Shown piece after piece: positions 54,522-63,731 of a stretch of 64,000 bases of DNA. The stretch comes from Thiodiazotropha sp050305975. GTDB taxonomy: Bacteria > Pseudomonadota > Gammaproteobacteria > Chromatiales > Chromatiaceae. Where the stretch lies: contig JBNLGI010000188.1 in NCBI GenBank assembly GCA_050305975.1, positions 12,435 to 76,434 on the forward strand. The letters run 5' to 3'. The notes beneath the pieces are model-generated. The model did not search any database. It saw only the letters and a program-made list of their open reading frames with translations, and was not told the DNA's origin. How positions within the stretch are numbered: position 1 is the first letter of the stretch; every line of letters begins with the position of its first letter. A program made the position numbers and the translations under genes.

Positions 54522-55652
54522 TTATCCACCACGGTGCCAAACGGTTCGGTTGACGTAATCGGTATAACTCATGACGATTCGAACCACCTGTTTGGAAACG
54601 GCCGGCTTGGGATAGTCGTGTACCACCGGTACGGTGCGCTCACCAGGTTGCTGCTGTGAAGTGGTCAGCGCAACGGCATCGAGAATACGCTCGGGCTTCA
54701 AGCCGCTCATGATCACCGTACCCTCGTCCATGCCCTCCGGGCGCTCATGAGCGTTGCGGATGGTGATGGCGGGAAGGTTGAGCAGCGAGGCCTCTTCGGT
54801 GATGGTGCCGCTGTCTGAGAGAACGCAGAAGGCCGTCATCTGAAGTTTGATGTAGTCGAGGAAGCCGAAGGGTTTCATGAAAGAGACCAACGGTGAGTCG
54901 ACCGTGTTGCCAAGCGACTCCATGCGTTGGCGTGTGCGGGGATGGGTGGAGACGATGATCGGCATCCCGTAACGCTCGGCGAGCTGGGCGATGGCGTCGA
55001 GCAGGCTGCGCAGGTTGTCGGCGTCATCGACGTTCTCCTCGCGATGGGCGCTGACGATGAAAAAGCGTCCCTCTTCGAGGCCTTCACGCTCCAGCACGTC
55101 AGAGCGCTGAATCTTCGGCATGTAGAAATCGAGCACCTCCTGCATGTGTGAGCCGGTCTTGAAAATGGTTTCAGGCGCTATACCTTCGGCCATCAGATAG
55201 CGCCGTGCGTGCTCTGTGAGCACCATGTTGATGTCACTCAGGTGATCGAGCACCTTGCGGTTGAGTTCCTCAGGTACCCGCTGGTCGAAGCAGCGGTTGC
55301 CGGCTTCCATATGAAATACGGGAATCTTGTGTCGTTTGGCGGCGATCACCGCCATGCAGGTATTGGTGTCGCCGTAAAGTAATAAGGCATCCGGTTTCAC
55401 TTCTGCGAGCAGGTCGTCGGTTTTGGCGATTACGTCGGCAATTGCCTTACTGGGGCTGTCGCCAGCCACGCCTAGAAAGTGGTCCGGCTTGCGGATCTCG
55501 AGGTCACGGAAGAAGATCTCGTTCAGCTCGTAGTCATAGTTCTGGCCGGAGTGCACGAGCACATGATCCATGTGGTGGTCGAGTTCGGCGATGACACGGC
55601 TCATCTTTATCAGTTCGGGCCGGGTTCCGACCAGGGTCATGACCTTAAGCAT
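54522..55652 (-). CDS. Non-hydrolysing UDP-HexNAc 2-epimerase (WbjD/WbvD/FnlC-like)
   Basis: 376-aa WecB-family epimerase: VMTLVGTRPELIKMSRV at the start, HSGQNYDYELNEIFF near residue 38, PDALLLYGDTNT, HMEAGNRCFDQRVPEELNRK near 115 and SDSGTITEEASLL near 278. In the L-HexNAc route the product of the FnlA-like enzyme and reductase is epimerised at C2 by this type. It overlaps the FnlA-like gene by 8 nt, and all three pathway genes are adjacent, favouring this over ManNAc synthesis. Confidence 0.9.
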   Translation of the reverse strand: MLKVMTLVGTRPELIKMSRVIAELDHHMDHVLVHSGQNYDYELNEIFFRDLEIRKPDHFLGVAGDSPSKAIADVIAKTDDLLAEVKPDALLLYGDTNTCMAVIAAKRHKIPVFHMEAGNRCFDQRVPEELNRKVLDHLSDINMVLTEHARRYLMAEGIAPETIFKTGSHMQEVLDFYMPKIQRSDVLEREGLEEGRFFIVSAHREENVDDADNLRSLLDAIAQLAERYGMPIIVSTHPRTRQRMESLGNTVDSPLVSFMKPFGFLDYIKLQMTAFCVLSDSGTITEEASLLNLPAITIRNAHERPEGMDEGTVIMSGLKPERILDAVALTTSQQQPGERTVPVVHDYPKPAVSKQVVRIVMSYTDYVNRTVWHRGG

Positions 55653-56655
55653 TGAGCATTTCCTGGATGTAGTCGAGTTTCAAAAGCAGTGCCTTGACGC
55701 CCTCCACGTCGAGCCGCTCGGTATTGTGGGAAGTATAGTCCGTGACATCGGAGATCTTGGCTTCACCTTCGACAAAATACTTTTTGTAGTTGAGATCCCG
55801 ATCGTCCACCGGGATGCGGAAATATCGGCCCATGTCCTCGGCTCGCGCCATCTCCTCCCGTGAGACGAGCGACTCGTAGAGCTTTTCGCCATGGCGGGTG
55901 CCGATGATCTTGACCGGGTTGTCACGGTCAAAGATCTCCTTCAATGCCTGCGCCAGGTCGGCGATGGTTGAGGCGGGTGCCTTCTGGATGAAGATGTCGC
56001 CTTGACGTCCGTGAGCGTAAGCGTGCAGCACCAGATCCACAGAGTCCTCCAGCGACATGAGAAAACGCGTCATGTTGGGGTCGGTGATGGTGAGGGGCTC
56101 GCCGGCCAGCAGTTGATTGACGAAGAGTGGTATCACCGAGCCGCGGGAGGCCATGACGTTGCCATAGCGGGTACAGCAGCTGATGGTGCCATCGGCTGGA
56201 ACCATGCGCGACTTGGCCACCACCAGCTTCTCGCTCAAGGCCTTGGTGAGACCCATGGCGTTGATGGGATAGACCGCCTTGTCGGTGCTCAGCACGATGA
56301 CCCGATCGACACCCCGGGCGATGGCGGCATTGATGACATTCTCGGTACCGATTATGTTGGTCCGTACCGCTTCCATGGGATAGAACTCGCAGGAGGGTAC
56401 CTGCTTCAAGGCGGCGGCGTGGAAGACATAATCGACCCCTTGCAGGGCGTCATAGAGGCTCGAGTAGTCGCGCACGTCACCGATGTAGAACTTCACCTTG
56501 TCGTTAGCCAACGCGATGCGCATGTCCTCCTGCTTCTTCTCGTCGCGGCTGAAGATGCGGATCTCGCGTACGCTGGTGGAAAGAAAGCGATTGAGCACCG
56601 TATTGCCGAAGGAACCGGTGCCGCCGGTGATCATGAGTACTTTGTCATCAAACAT
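55645..56655 (-). CDS. UDP-GlcNAc 4,6-dehydratase/5-epimerase (FnlA/WbjB/WbvB-like)
   Basis: 336-aa short SDR of the CapE/FnlA class, without the membrane domain of WbpM. GGTGSFGNTVLNRF near residue 10, a TDKAVYPINAMG segment near 123 followed by TKALSEK, so the SDR tyrosine is replaced by Met, as in this class. It makes the 2-acetamido-2,6-dideoxy-beta-L-arabino-4-hexulose intermediate. ATG 56655 is used, with TTG 56658 also in frame. It overlaps neighbours on both sides by 8 nt. Confidence 0.9.
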   Translation of the reverse strand: MFDDKVLMITGGTGSFGNTVLNRFLSTSVREIRIFSRDEKKQEDMRIALANDKVKFYIGDVRDYSSLYDALQGVDYVFHAAALKQVPSCEFYPMEAVRTNIIGTENVINAAIARGVDRVIVLSTDKAVYPINAMGLTKALSEKLVVAKSRMVPADGTISCCTRYGNVMASRGSVIPLFVNQLLAGEPLTITDPNMTRFLMSLEDSVDLVLHAYAHGRQGDIFIQKAPASTIADLAQALKEIFDRDNPVKIIGTRHGEKLYESLVSREEMARAEDMGRYFRIPVDDRDLNYKKYFVEGEAKISDVTDYTSHNTERLDVEGVKALLLKLDYIQEMLNA

Positions 56656-57532
56656 CAAATTGGCCTTTGGTCTGTCGATAGTCTTCGTGCATGGAGCGGA
56701 TGAGGTCCGGCCAAGCGGGCGGCTGGTAGCCGGTTGCGGATCGAAATCTGTCCGAATTCAGTGAGCGATCGATTACCAGTTCATCGTTGGAGACGATGGT
56801 GATCTTCTTTGCGTAAACCTCAGCTATCAATTTGAGCAGATCGTATTTCGATATGGGCTCGGCTGAGACATGGTAGAGTCCGTGTAGTGAAGCATCGGTC
56901 AATACGTGATCGTGGATGACACGAGCCAGTTCGATCGTCGGCAGGCCGGAAAAGATCGCGCGGGCGAAACCGTTGATCCGGTCGTCGCTGGAGAGAAACC
57001 AGTCGACGAGGGCATGCTGTGAATGCAGCTCGTGGCCGATGATCGAGGTGCGCAGGGTGATCACATGAGTCTGATCGGTCACTTCGCCGAGCTGCTTGGA
57101 CTTTCCATAGAGATCCTCGGCATCGCTGATATCGCTCTCGAGATAGCCACCGCCTCGGCCGGAAAAGACGCAATCGGTGCTGATGTGGACCAGCCGGGCA
57201 CGGGCCAGTTTGCACAGCCGGGAAAGCCGATGGGGAAAGAGTGCATTGAGCGGCAGAGCGACCAGCGGATCCTTGGCGGAGGAGAGCTGTTTTATCAGGC
57301 CGATGCAGTTGATAACAATATCGGGTTGCGTATCCGACAGGATCCGGATCACACTCTCCTGATCGAGTGCATCGATGCCGGCTGTAATGCGGTTGTGCAG
57401 GTGTGTCGGGAAACTGGCGATATCCCGGCTGCTGCGCAGCGTGCCGTACACTTCGTGACAGTCTCTGGCCGAAAAAAACCGAAATACCGCGTTGCCGAGC
57501 ATGCCGCTGATGCCCAAAACCAAAATTCGCAT
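56648..57532 (-). CDS. RmlD-type SDR reductase (WbvR-like)
   Basis: 294-aa NAD(P)-dependent reductase similar to dTDP-4-dehydrorhamnose reductase: LVLGISGMLGNAVFRF, DIVINCIGLIKQ near residue 73, HISTDCVFSGRGGGY near 117 and the YGKSKQLGE (YxxxK) site. It lacks the C-terminal cupin-like domain of CapF/FnlB (about 370 aa). In the L-HexNAc pathways the RmlD-like WbvR makes the L-QuiNAc branch, whereas FnlB/WbjC makes L-FucNAc. The neighbouring enzymes therefore suggest UDP-L-QuiNAc. Confidence 0.85.
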   Translation of the reverse strand: MRILVLGISGMLGNAVFRFFSARDCHEVYGTLRSSRDIASFPTHLHNRITAGIDALDQESVIRILSDTQPDIVINCIGLIKQLSSAKDPLVALPLNALFPHRLSRLCKLARARLVHISTDCVFSGRGGGYLESDISDAEDLYGKSKQLGEVTDQTHVITLRTSIIGHELHSQHALVDWFLSSDDRINGFARAIFSGLPTIELARVIHDHVLTDASLHGLYHVSAEPISKYDLLKLIAEVYAKKITIVSNDELVIDRSLNSDRFRSATGYQPPAWPDLIRSMHEDYRQTKGQFDV

Positions 57533-57536
57533 AGGT

Positions 57537-58781
57537 TCAACTCTGCTTTGTACTTATCCGCTGTTGAAAAAGATCGACCATATTATCGATCTGTGAATCC
57601 ATCTCGAAGTGCCGCATGAAGTAGGCCTGTCCCCGCTCGCCCATGGCGACACGCGCCGTCAAGGGTAAATGGTAGAGATTTCTGATGTTATCGGCCAGCG
57701 CCGCGCTATCCTCAGCAGGGCTGGCGAAGCCGGCGTCGGATTCCTGCAGTATGGTGACTGTCTCGCCGTTGATGGCGGCAAGGATCGGCTTGCCAGCGGC
57801 CAGGTATCCCTGAACCTTACTGGGGACAGTATAGGAAAAGATTTCCTGGTCCCGGAGGGTGACCAGTAGCCCTTGAGAAAGGGTATAGAGTTCAGGCATC
57901 AGCGCGACAGGCAGTCTGCCGGCCAGCACTACATTGTCCAGTCTGCGCTCGGCGACCTGCTGTTCGAGCCAAGCGGAGAGACTGCCGCTGCCGACGAGTA
58001 CGACCCTCAGGTCTGGGATGTCGCTGACCATTTCCGCGGCGTCCAAGACGGTATCGAGGGATTGAGCGGTGCCGAGGTTGCCTGAGAAGACGATGCAGAA
58101 ATGGCGTTGCAGGGTTTCGCGCAGTGTGTCCGGTAGCCGCCTGACATCACTGCCGGGATAAGGCGTGTGGGCACGGGAAAAATTCGGTAGATAGGCAATT
58201 TTTTCCGGATCCGCCAGCGCAGCTACGGGGGCGTAGAAGGCCCTGGATTGGATCAGCAGCGTGTCGGCGGCACGGTAGATCAGCTTTACCAACTGCCGGA
58301 CCAAGAACAAAACGGCACGATTTGATACAAAGCCGGTTGCAGAAAGGCTCTCCGGCCAGAGGTCCTGCACCCAGATGGCCAGGTGGGCCCGAGTGAGGTA
58401 CTTCAGGGGGATGGCGGTGATGGCTGAGGTCATCGGCGAGGGCGCAAAAAAGAGGATCACGTCGTAGCGCTGGCTGCTGGCGAGCCGAGGAAACCGCAGC
58501 AGGCCGGAAAAGAGAAAGGAGAGGTAGTTCAGGGTGAGGTTCAGGGCTCCGCCCCCACCCCTGGGGCGTAAGGGTACGCGATGGATAAGTACTCCCGAGG
58601 GGTGCTCTTCGGAACTTATCCCTGCCGCCCGATAACCGGGATAGAGTCGACCTTCCGGGTAGTTGGGTTTACCGGTGAAGACGGTCACCTGATGGCCTTT
58701 CGCCGCGAGCTCTTCAGCCAGATCATTGACGATGAAGGTTTCAGGCCAGAAGTATTGTGTGACGATTAGAAACTTCAACAC
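57537..58781 (-). CDS. Glycosyltransferase family 4 (WbuB-like)
   Basis: 414-aa GT-B fold transferase. N-terminal YFWPETFIVNDLAEELAAKGHQVTVFTGKPNYPEG is the WbuB-type signature; the donor-site half has VVLVGSGSLSAWL near 255 and VPSKVQGYLAAGKPILAA near 318 with the EX7E-like region degenerate. WbuB enzymes transfer L-FucNAc or L-QuiNAc as the second sugar in E. coli and Vibrio O-antigens. GTG start at 58781 overlaps the upstream gene by 7 nt; the L-HexNAc biosynthesis genes follow directly. Confidence 0.88.
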   Translation of the reverse strand: MLKFLIVTQYFWPETFIVNDLAEELAAKGHQVTVFTGKPNYPEGRLYPGYRAAGISSEEHPSGVLIHRVPLRPRGGGGALNLTLNYLSFLFSGLLRFPRLASSQRYDVILFFAPSPMTSAITAIPLKYLTRAHLAIWVQDLWPESLSATGFVSNRAVLFLVRQLVKLIYRAADTLLIQSRAFYAPVAALADPEKIAYLPNFSRAHTPYPGSDVRRLPDTLRETLQRHFCIVFSGNLGTAQSLDTVLDAAEMVSDIPDLRVVLVGSGSLSAWLEQQVAERRLDNVVLAGRLPVALMPELYTLSQGLLVTLRDQEIFSYTVPSKVQGYLAAGKPILAAINGETVTILQESDAGFASPAEDSAALADNIRNLYHLPLTARVAMGERGQAYFMRHFEMDSQIDNMVDLFQQRISTKQS

Positions 58782-59860
58782 ACATCCTCGACGGGTCCAG
58801 AAGCGTTTCGCGTCATGGCGGTACGGATGAAGGTGGCCGGCGAGTGTAATGTCTGTATGTCATCGTCGAGTGAAAGAAATCGTCGTACTGCCCGGGCTAT
58901 GGAAAGTGGCGATAAGGGATCGAAGGTTTCGGCCGGTCGGCAGATGTCGCGAACGTAATCGAGTTCGGCTGCGACAATAGGCAGATTCAACTGCGTGGCT
59001 TCGATCAAAGGCAGACCAAGGGACTCGGCAAGGGAGGGAAAGATGAGAGCCCGTGACGAGCGGTACAGTGAGTACAAGTCATCATGGTTAAGAGGGCCGA
59101 AGTTTTCTACTTGGATGCCATGTCTGTCGCGTATTTCATTGATGCGGGAGCGCAAACGGTTGTCCCTTGACGAGAGTGTCAAGCCGAGTCTTGGGTAGAC
59201 GCCCTGCTTGGCGAGCATTATCCAGGCATCGATCAGGTTGTTATGGTTTTTATGAGCTTGTCCGTCGGAAATATAGAGAAAATCGAGGTCAGGCTGCACG
59301 GCCTCGTGAGTGACTCCGGCCCCAGGTAAATTCGACATGAAAGGACAGACGATCACATGGGGATGCGACCGGTGCCAGTGTCGGAGTCGTCGTTCCATCG
59401 ATTCTGTCTGCACGATATAGGTGTCTACCTGCGACTTTAGGGCATGGCCGATAAGGCGTTCGAGGATGAGTCTCAGGCGGGTCCTTGGCGAATAGCCGTG
59501 TAGCGGAAAATCTCCGATGTGCAGGACATTCTGCAGGAAACAGACAGTGTGACTATGCAATTTGAAAAGCGGCGGAAGGCTGTGAAGGCAGAGAACCGTA
59601 TCCCCTTCTCCAGCTTGTTGCTTCAAGGCAAGCTCGGCCTTTAGACGTCCAGTGAGCGAAGGAGAGATCTCATGCAACTCAACATGGGAGGGCAGATCGA
59701 GATTCTGCAGTGACCTTGCGTCGAGGAAGAGGGTTGCGTTCAAGTCGTCGAGGATTTCAGACTTCAGGATTGCGCGCAGCAGTGTCAGGCCACCGCCCGT
59801 GTGTATTCCGGGTGCGAAAATAATCAGATTCTGTCTGTCAGTCGGTACGGTCGAGGCCAT
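58775..59860 (-). CDS. Glycosyltransferase family 4-type
   Basis: 361-aa GT-B transferase with IFAPGIHTGGGLTLLRAI near the N-terminus and the retaining-GT4 pattern YRSSRALIFPSLAESLGLPLIEATQLNLPIVAAE near residue 270, including the E-x7-E signature. Sugar donor is unknown. ATG 59860 is used; an in-frame TTG at 59872 is the alternative and neither has a strong ribosome binding site. Its 3' end overlaps the next gene by 7 nt. Confidence 0.85.
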   Translation of the reverse strand: MASTVPTDRQNLIIFAPGIHTGGGLTLLRAILKSEILDDLNATLFLDARSLQNLDLPSHVELHEISPSLTGRLKAELALKQQAGEGDTVLCLHSLPPLFKLHSHTVCFLQNVLHIGDFPLHGYSPRTRLRLILERLIGHALKSQVDTYIVQTESMERRLRHWHRSHPHVIVCPFMSNLPGAGVTHEAVQPDLDFLYISDGQAHKNHNNLIDAWIMLAKQGVYPRLGLTLSSRDNRLRSRINEIRDRHGIQVENFGPLNHDDLYSLYRSSRALIFPSLAESLGLPLIEATQLNLPIVAAELDYVRDICRPAETFDPLSPLSIARAVRRFLSLDDDIQTLHSPATFIRTAMTRNASGPVEDVC

Positions 59861-59894
59861 GAAAGATGACAACTTTGAAATAGTTACAAGCCGG

Positions 59895-60626
59895 TCAATT
59901 TGACTGGTCCGTCACCAGCGGCTGGCTTTCAGCGATCACCATGAGGGTTTCACCACCCAGCAGTCTGACGCCCAGATCCTTGTTGATTGCTTGCAGCAAA
60001 CTGCGTAGGACACCGAAGGCCTTGCTGCCAAGACCCCGCTGGGGAGCCGATTTATACGCATTTGTGTATTGGGCGTCGATGCAAACATAACCTGTCTCAT
60101 GCAGCAGTTCGAGGGCCAGATGTTTGGTAAAGTAGTGGATGTGTCCCACCTTTCGTCTGACATGGAGCAGGGGGGATTCCCTGGCTACGCTGAGCGCGGA
60201 AAGATCCAATGGAAAGTGAACAACCAGATACTTGGATCTGCCACGTATCTCGCTAAGAAAGCTATGCGGATCGGGCAAATGTTCAAGTACATCGATCAGC
60301 AGCAGAATATCGTAGTTGTCGGTGTCCTCGGTCAGGAAATTTCCGGTATGGAATCTGATATCACAGTCTTCCCATTTCGGCCAGAAACGGGCGGCGCTCG
60401 GAGCGATGTCGTAGCCAGTGAGGGAAATGGCTGGATAGGCTTTACGCAAGCCGGCAAGGATACCTCCAGAACCACATCCGATTTCACAGATTGAGTTGGG
60501 TTGAAAGCCCGATGACTGGATGATGTCGACTATTTTGCGGGCCTTCCACTGTGTGTCCTCTATATCCCAGGTGGGATTGTTTGCGGCATATTCTGAGCCA
60601 GTATAGAAATCAGTGAATTTTGACAT
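59895..60626 (-). CDS. Class I SAM-dependent methyltransferase
   Basis: 243-aa methyltransferase. SAM motif I is ICEIGCGSGGILAGL (near residue 46), with a D-rich motif II DILLLIDVLEHLPDPHSF near 107 (the EHL-type post-motif). The N-terminus FTDFYTGSEYAANNPTWDIED occurs in polysaccharide-locus homologues. ATG 60626 is chosen; an upstream in-frame ATG 60728 would add 34 residues with little coding character. Probable O-methylation of a sugar or a polysaccharide terminator; target unknown. Confidence 0.8.
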   Translation of the reverse strand: MSKFTDFYTGSEYAANNPTWDIEDTQWKARKIVDIIQSSGFQPNSICEIGCGSGGILAGLRKAYPAISLTGYDIAPSAARFWPKWEDCDIRFHTGNFLTEDTDNYDILLLIDVLEHLPDPHSFLSEIRGRSKYLVVHFPLDLSALSVARESPLLHVRRKVGHIHYFTKHLALELLHETGYVCIDAQYTNAYKSAPQRGLGSKAFGVLRSLLQAINKDLGVRLLGGETLMVIAESQPLVTDQSN

Positions 60627-60805
60627 GAAAATTCCGTAATTGGCATCCTGCGATCGGATGGGTGGCTCGACCGTGCTGACGTAAGTCGGTATGTGTGCGC
60701 GGCGGTGGGCGGAAGCGATGTTTGACATGACACCGCGTTCCGTCAGTCTGCGCGAACCGGTTTGAGGTGACCTCTGATTGGTAAAGAATAGAATAGTTCA
60801 CCGGT

Positions 60806-61474
60806 TCAGTTTCCCGACACTATCTCCTTCACACAAAGTATGGCGAAGGCGTGTTCGGGGTGGTTCCTCACCAATGGTTGGGTCATGCGTGAGATGAGCG
60901 TCCACAACCTTCTGGGCTTGAATCGCGGCAGGGAGAACTCGCCGAGCAGCGGTTTCCAGCCGTTGATGCCGATGACGCGATATCCCCGTTGACGCATCTC
61001 ATCGACGGACCACCCGGAGAGATGGCGTTGCAGGATGTTGCCGCTGTGCTCCTCTTGCGGTAGAAAGCCATTGGGCGTGAAGATGACGACCTTGCGGGTG
61101 GCTATCTGTTCCATCTTTTCCAGTAACTGCAATCCATCCTGTTTGTTGAAGTGCTCGATCACGTCGATGGCGGCGACGACCTCAAAACTGGCGGGCTCGA
61201 AGACCTGGTCGAGGGCCAGGAGGTCAGAGTTGACATAATCGTCGTGATAATTGTTGGCGCGTGAAGTGTCGATGCTCGGTTGAAAGCCGTCCACACCTAC
61301 CATACGAGTCGGCCTGACTCGCAGATGGCTCAGTGGGGTATTGGCGCCACATCCGACATCCAGCAGGGAGGCGGCAGGGCCGATGGCCATGTCCAACTCT
61401 TTATAGAAGGGGGTGAGCCAGCGATGGAGGGCGGAGTTTGTCATTGAATCTGTCATACAAAAAAGAGAAGTCAT
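60806..61474 (-). CDS. Class I SAM-dependent methyltransferase
   Basis: 222-aa methyltransferase with SAM motif I SLLDVGCGANTPLSHL near residue 33 and VVAAIDVIEHFNKQDG near 100. Start ATG 61474 overlaps the sulfotransferase stop as ATGA; a longer frame to 61510 exists but overlaps 40 nt. It is a distinct protein from the methyltransferase downstream and more like Ubi/Coq-type enzymes. Target unknown; possibly modifies the O-unit. Confidence 0.82.
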   Translation of the reverse strand: MTSLFCMTDSMTNSALHRWLTPFYKELDMAIGPAASLLDVGCGANTPLSHLRVRPTRMVGVDGFQPSIDTSRANNYHDDYVNSDLLALDQVFEPASFEVVAAIDVIEHFNKQDGLQLLEKMEQIATRKVVIFTPNGFLPQEEHSGNILQRHLSGWSVDEMRQRGYRVIGINGWKPLLGEFSLPRFKPRRLWTLISRMTQPLVRNHPEHAFAILCVKEIVSGN

Positions 61475-62388
61475 TTTCGCGCATTGTGATTGGAAATGCG
61501 ATCTTTCCAATGGCTTAGGTCAGTCTTGATCAGCTGCTCCAACAACTCGAGATCGCCGATGAGCCTGGTAACCACGCTAGCGGGGACAGGTCCCATCGGT
61601 TGCTTGTCGGCCGGGCGTTGATTGAGTCTGTCCAATCGATAGGCGATACGGGCACGTAAGTCATGGGATGGGATCAGCAGGCGCAGCACCCGTTTGAGGC
61701 GTGAGGGCCGATAGAGTTGATCTCGCAAGAATGATGAGCGTGGCCGACTGGCCAGATTGGATTTAATGGTGTAGTCGATCTCCTCGGCACAGGGGAAGAC
61801 CCCGATGAAGTCGCAAATCTCCCGTAAGGTCCTGACGCCCAGCTCACCGGCATCGATGAAATCCTCGAATTTCAGAAAAAGATAGCGCGCATCCGGCAGG
61901 GTTTCGAAATAGCGTTGAACCTGTTCACCGTAGAGACTTCTGCCCAGATAGCTGTAGAGTGCCCGCTGCCTGGGACCACCCGCCACCCGCTCGCTCTCCG
62001 CGAGCAGGGCGTCGGAGAAGCTGAGTTGCTCATGGCCGTTTCGAACCGCCATGAGATAGTTGGAATAGGCCCTCTCAAGCGGCTGCCTGAACAGGCAGAT
62101 AATATCGGGCCTGGGATTGACGGATAGGATCCTGGCCGGTGCACTCTGAGAGAAAAGATAATCAGGCGCGATCTCGCCGCGTTTGATGAAGGTATCGGAA
62201 GGTGGAAACTGCCGGGCGTACCATTCGAGCCCTTTGCCGTAGTTGTCGTCGTCGGAGAAAAAGTGGGTCTCCTTGGTCACAGGAAGATTGACCAGGTCGC
62301 ACTTGACCAGCCGATCGTGGAGTGTGGTTGTACCGGCCTTCTGCGCGCCGATGACAAAGAAATCGGGGGCCTTGAAACTGGCGATCAT
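61471..62388 (-). CDS. PAPS-dependent carbohydrate sulfotransferase
   Basis: 305-aa sulfotransferase domain protein. The 5'-phosphosulfate loop is FVIGAQKAGTTTLHDRL near residue 12, and the 3'-phosphate-binding helix is LFRQPLERAYSNYLMAVRNG near 99. It resembles sulfotransferases of nodulation factors and heparan type. Position in the O-antigen operon suggests sulfation of the repeat unit or exopolysaccharide. PAPS could come from cysC at 35837. Its ATG overlaps the flippase stop by 4 nt. Confidence 0.9.
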   Translation of the reverse strand: MIASFKAPDFFVIGAQKAGTTTLHDRLVKCDLVNLPVTKETHFFSDDDNYGKGLEWYARQFPPSDTFIKRGEIAPDYLFSQSAPARILSVNPRPDIICLFRQPLERAYSNYLMAVRNGHEQLSFSDALLAESERVAGGPRQRALYSYLGRSLYGEQVQRYFETLPDARYLFLKFEDFIDAGELGVRTLREICDFIGVFPCAEEIDYTIKSNLASRPRSSFLRDQLYRPSRLKRVLRLLIPSHDLRARIAYRLDRLNQRPADKQPMGPVPASVVTRLIGDLELLEQLIKTDLSHWKDRISNHNARK

Positions 62389-63731
62389 GATCCCGGCCTG
62401 GAAAAGAGTGTAGAGGGATTCAGCGGCAATGGATTGATGCCGAGCCTGTTACGCACACTGATCAGCGATAGCACGTTGAGCAGAAGGATGCCGGTCATCG
62501 CCGACACGGAGGCGCCGATCACCGCATAGGGGGGAATCAGTACCAGGGCGGAAATCAGGGTGGTGAGGGCGGAAGCGATGACATTGTTTCTGAAGACACG
62601 CTCCTGGCCCGCCATCTGTAACAGGATCCCCACGGGGCCTGAGAGGACATTGACCAATTGACCGATGGACAGCACGATCAGCGCTGTCGAGGCTTGGGCG
62701 AACTCCCCCCCGAAGATCGACAGGACCTGGGCGGGCAGCAGGCAGAAAATCGCTACCAATGGCAGGGTCAGGGCCAGCATCACGACAATGGAATGTCTTG
62801 CCAATGCCTGGATATCCTGCAGCTTTTCCTGGCGATAGAGGGAGGCAAAATTGGGCGCCAGGATGCTGTTGAAGGCGATGATGATGAAGTTGATCAGCAG
62901 GGCGAGGCGCAGTGCGGCGGCATAGCGGCCGACGCTGGCATCGTCGTGGAACAGGCCCAGGATGAATGTTTCGGTGAATGACATCAGAACGCTGATAATG
63001 GCCACCCAGGCGAGTGAGTGGCTGGTGGTGAGGATGTCGCTGCGGTTGAAACCTGTGGCGGTGTCGTCCGGGGGGAGTCGTGAAAAGGCATGGAAGTGGA
63101 GGTAGATGGCAATAGCGAGAGTCAGTCCCGAAGCTGAAAGATAGGCCACCGCAGCGGCGATGACGCTGTCGAACTGGTTCTGGAAGAGCAGCAGGAAAAC
63201 GATGGAAAACAAGGGGATCAAGGCACCGTGCAGCAGGCTGTAGGCAAGGATGTGTCGCAGCCCCCGCAAGGTCTCGGCGAAGAGGACGGTCAGGCTGAGG
63301 GGCAGCAGCGCCAGGGCCATCACGGTGATCACGCCGGAGGCCTCTTCCCCTTCGAAGAAGACCCCGGCCAGCCAATCGGAGAGCAGGAGAAGGATCACCG
63401 TGCCTATGGCTCCGGTCAGCAGAACGAAGTTTCTGGCATAAGCCAGGATGCGCCGGATGGTGCCGTAATGGCTGCTGGCCAGATTCGCGGCTACCAGCTT
63501 GAGACCGGTCTGATCGAGCCCCCAGCGGGCGATGGTGGAGGAGACCACCAGCAGGGAGAGGCTGATGACGAACACCCCCACCCCGGCGGCACCGTAGGAT
63601 CGGGCCAGCAGGAGGGTAAAAAGAAACTGCAGGCCGGCACCCAGGACGCGGAACAGAAAGGCGCCGGCGGCCGGTCCGACGATACGGTGGTGATGCAGGC
63701 CCTGCAGCGCGGAGAGAAGCGACGCTTTCAA
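62385..63731 (-). CDS. Wzx-type O-unit flippase (MATE/PST family)
   Basis: 448-aa polytopic protein with 12-14 transmembrane helices. FLFRVLGAGLQFLFTLLLARSYGAAGVGVFV at residues 25-55 is the usual polysaccharide transporter start (GAAGVGVF). It should translocate undecaprenyl-linked units across the inner membrane, although no wzy is visible in the window. Start codon is TTG 63731, overlapping the upstream stop as TTGA. Confidence 0.87.
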   Translation of the reverse strand: MKASLLSALQGLHHHRIVGPAAGAFLFRVLGAGLQFLFTLLLARSYGAAGVGVFVISLSLLVVSSTIARWGLDQTGLKLVAANLASSHYGTIRRILAYARNFVLLTGAIGTVILLLLSDWLAGVFFEGEEASGVITVMALALLPLSLTVLFAETLRGLRHILAYSLLHGALIPLFSIVFLLLFQNQFDSVIAAAVAYLSASGLTLAIAIYLHFHAFSRLPPDDTATGFNRSDILTTSHSLAWVAIISVLMSFTETFILGLFHDDASVGRYAAALRLALLINFIIIAFNSILAPNFASLYRQEKLQDIQALARHSIVVMLALTLPLVAIFCLLPAQVLSIFGGEFAQASTALIVLSIGQLVNVLSGPVGILLQMAGQERVFRNNVIASALTTLISALVLIPPYAVIGASVSAMTGILLLNVLSLISVRNRLGINPLPLNPSTLFSRPGS

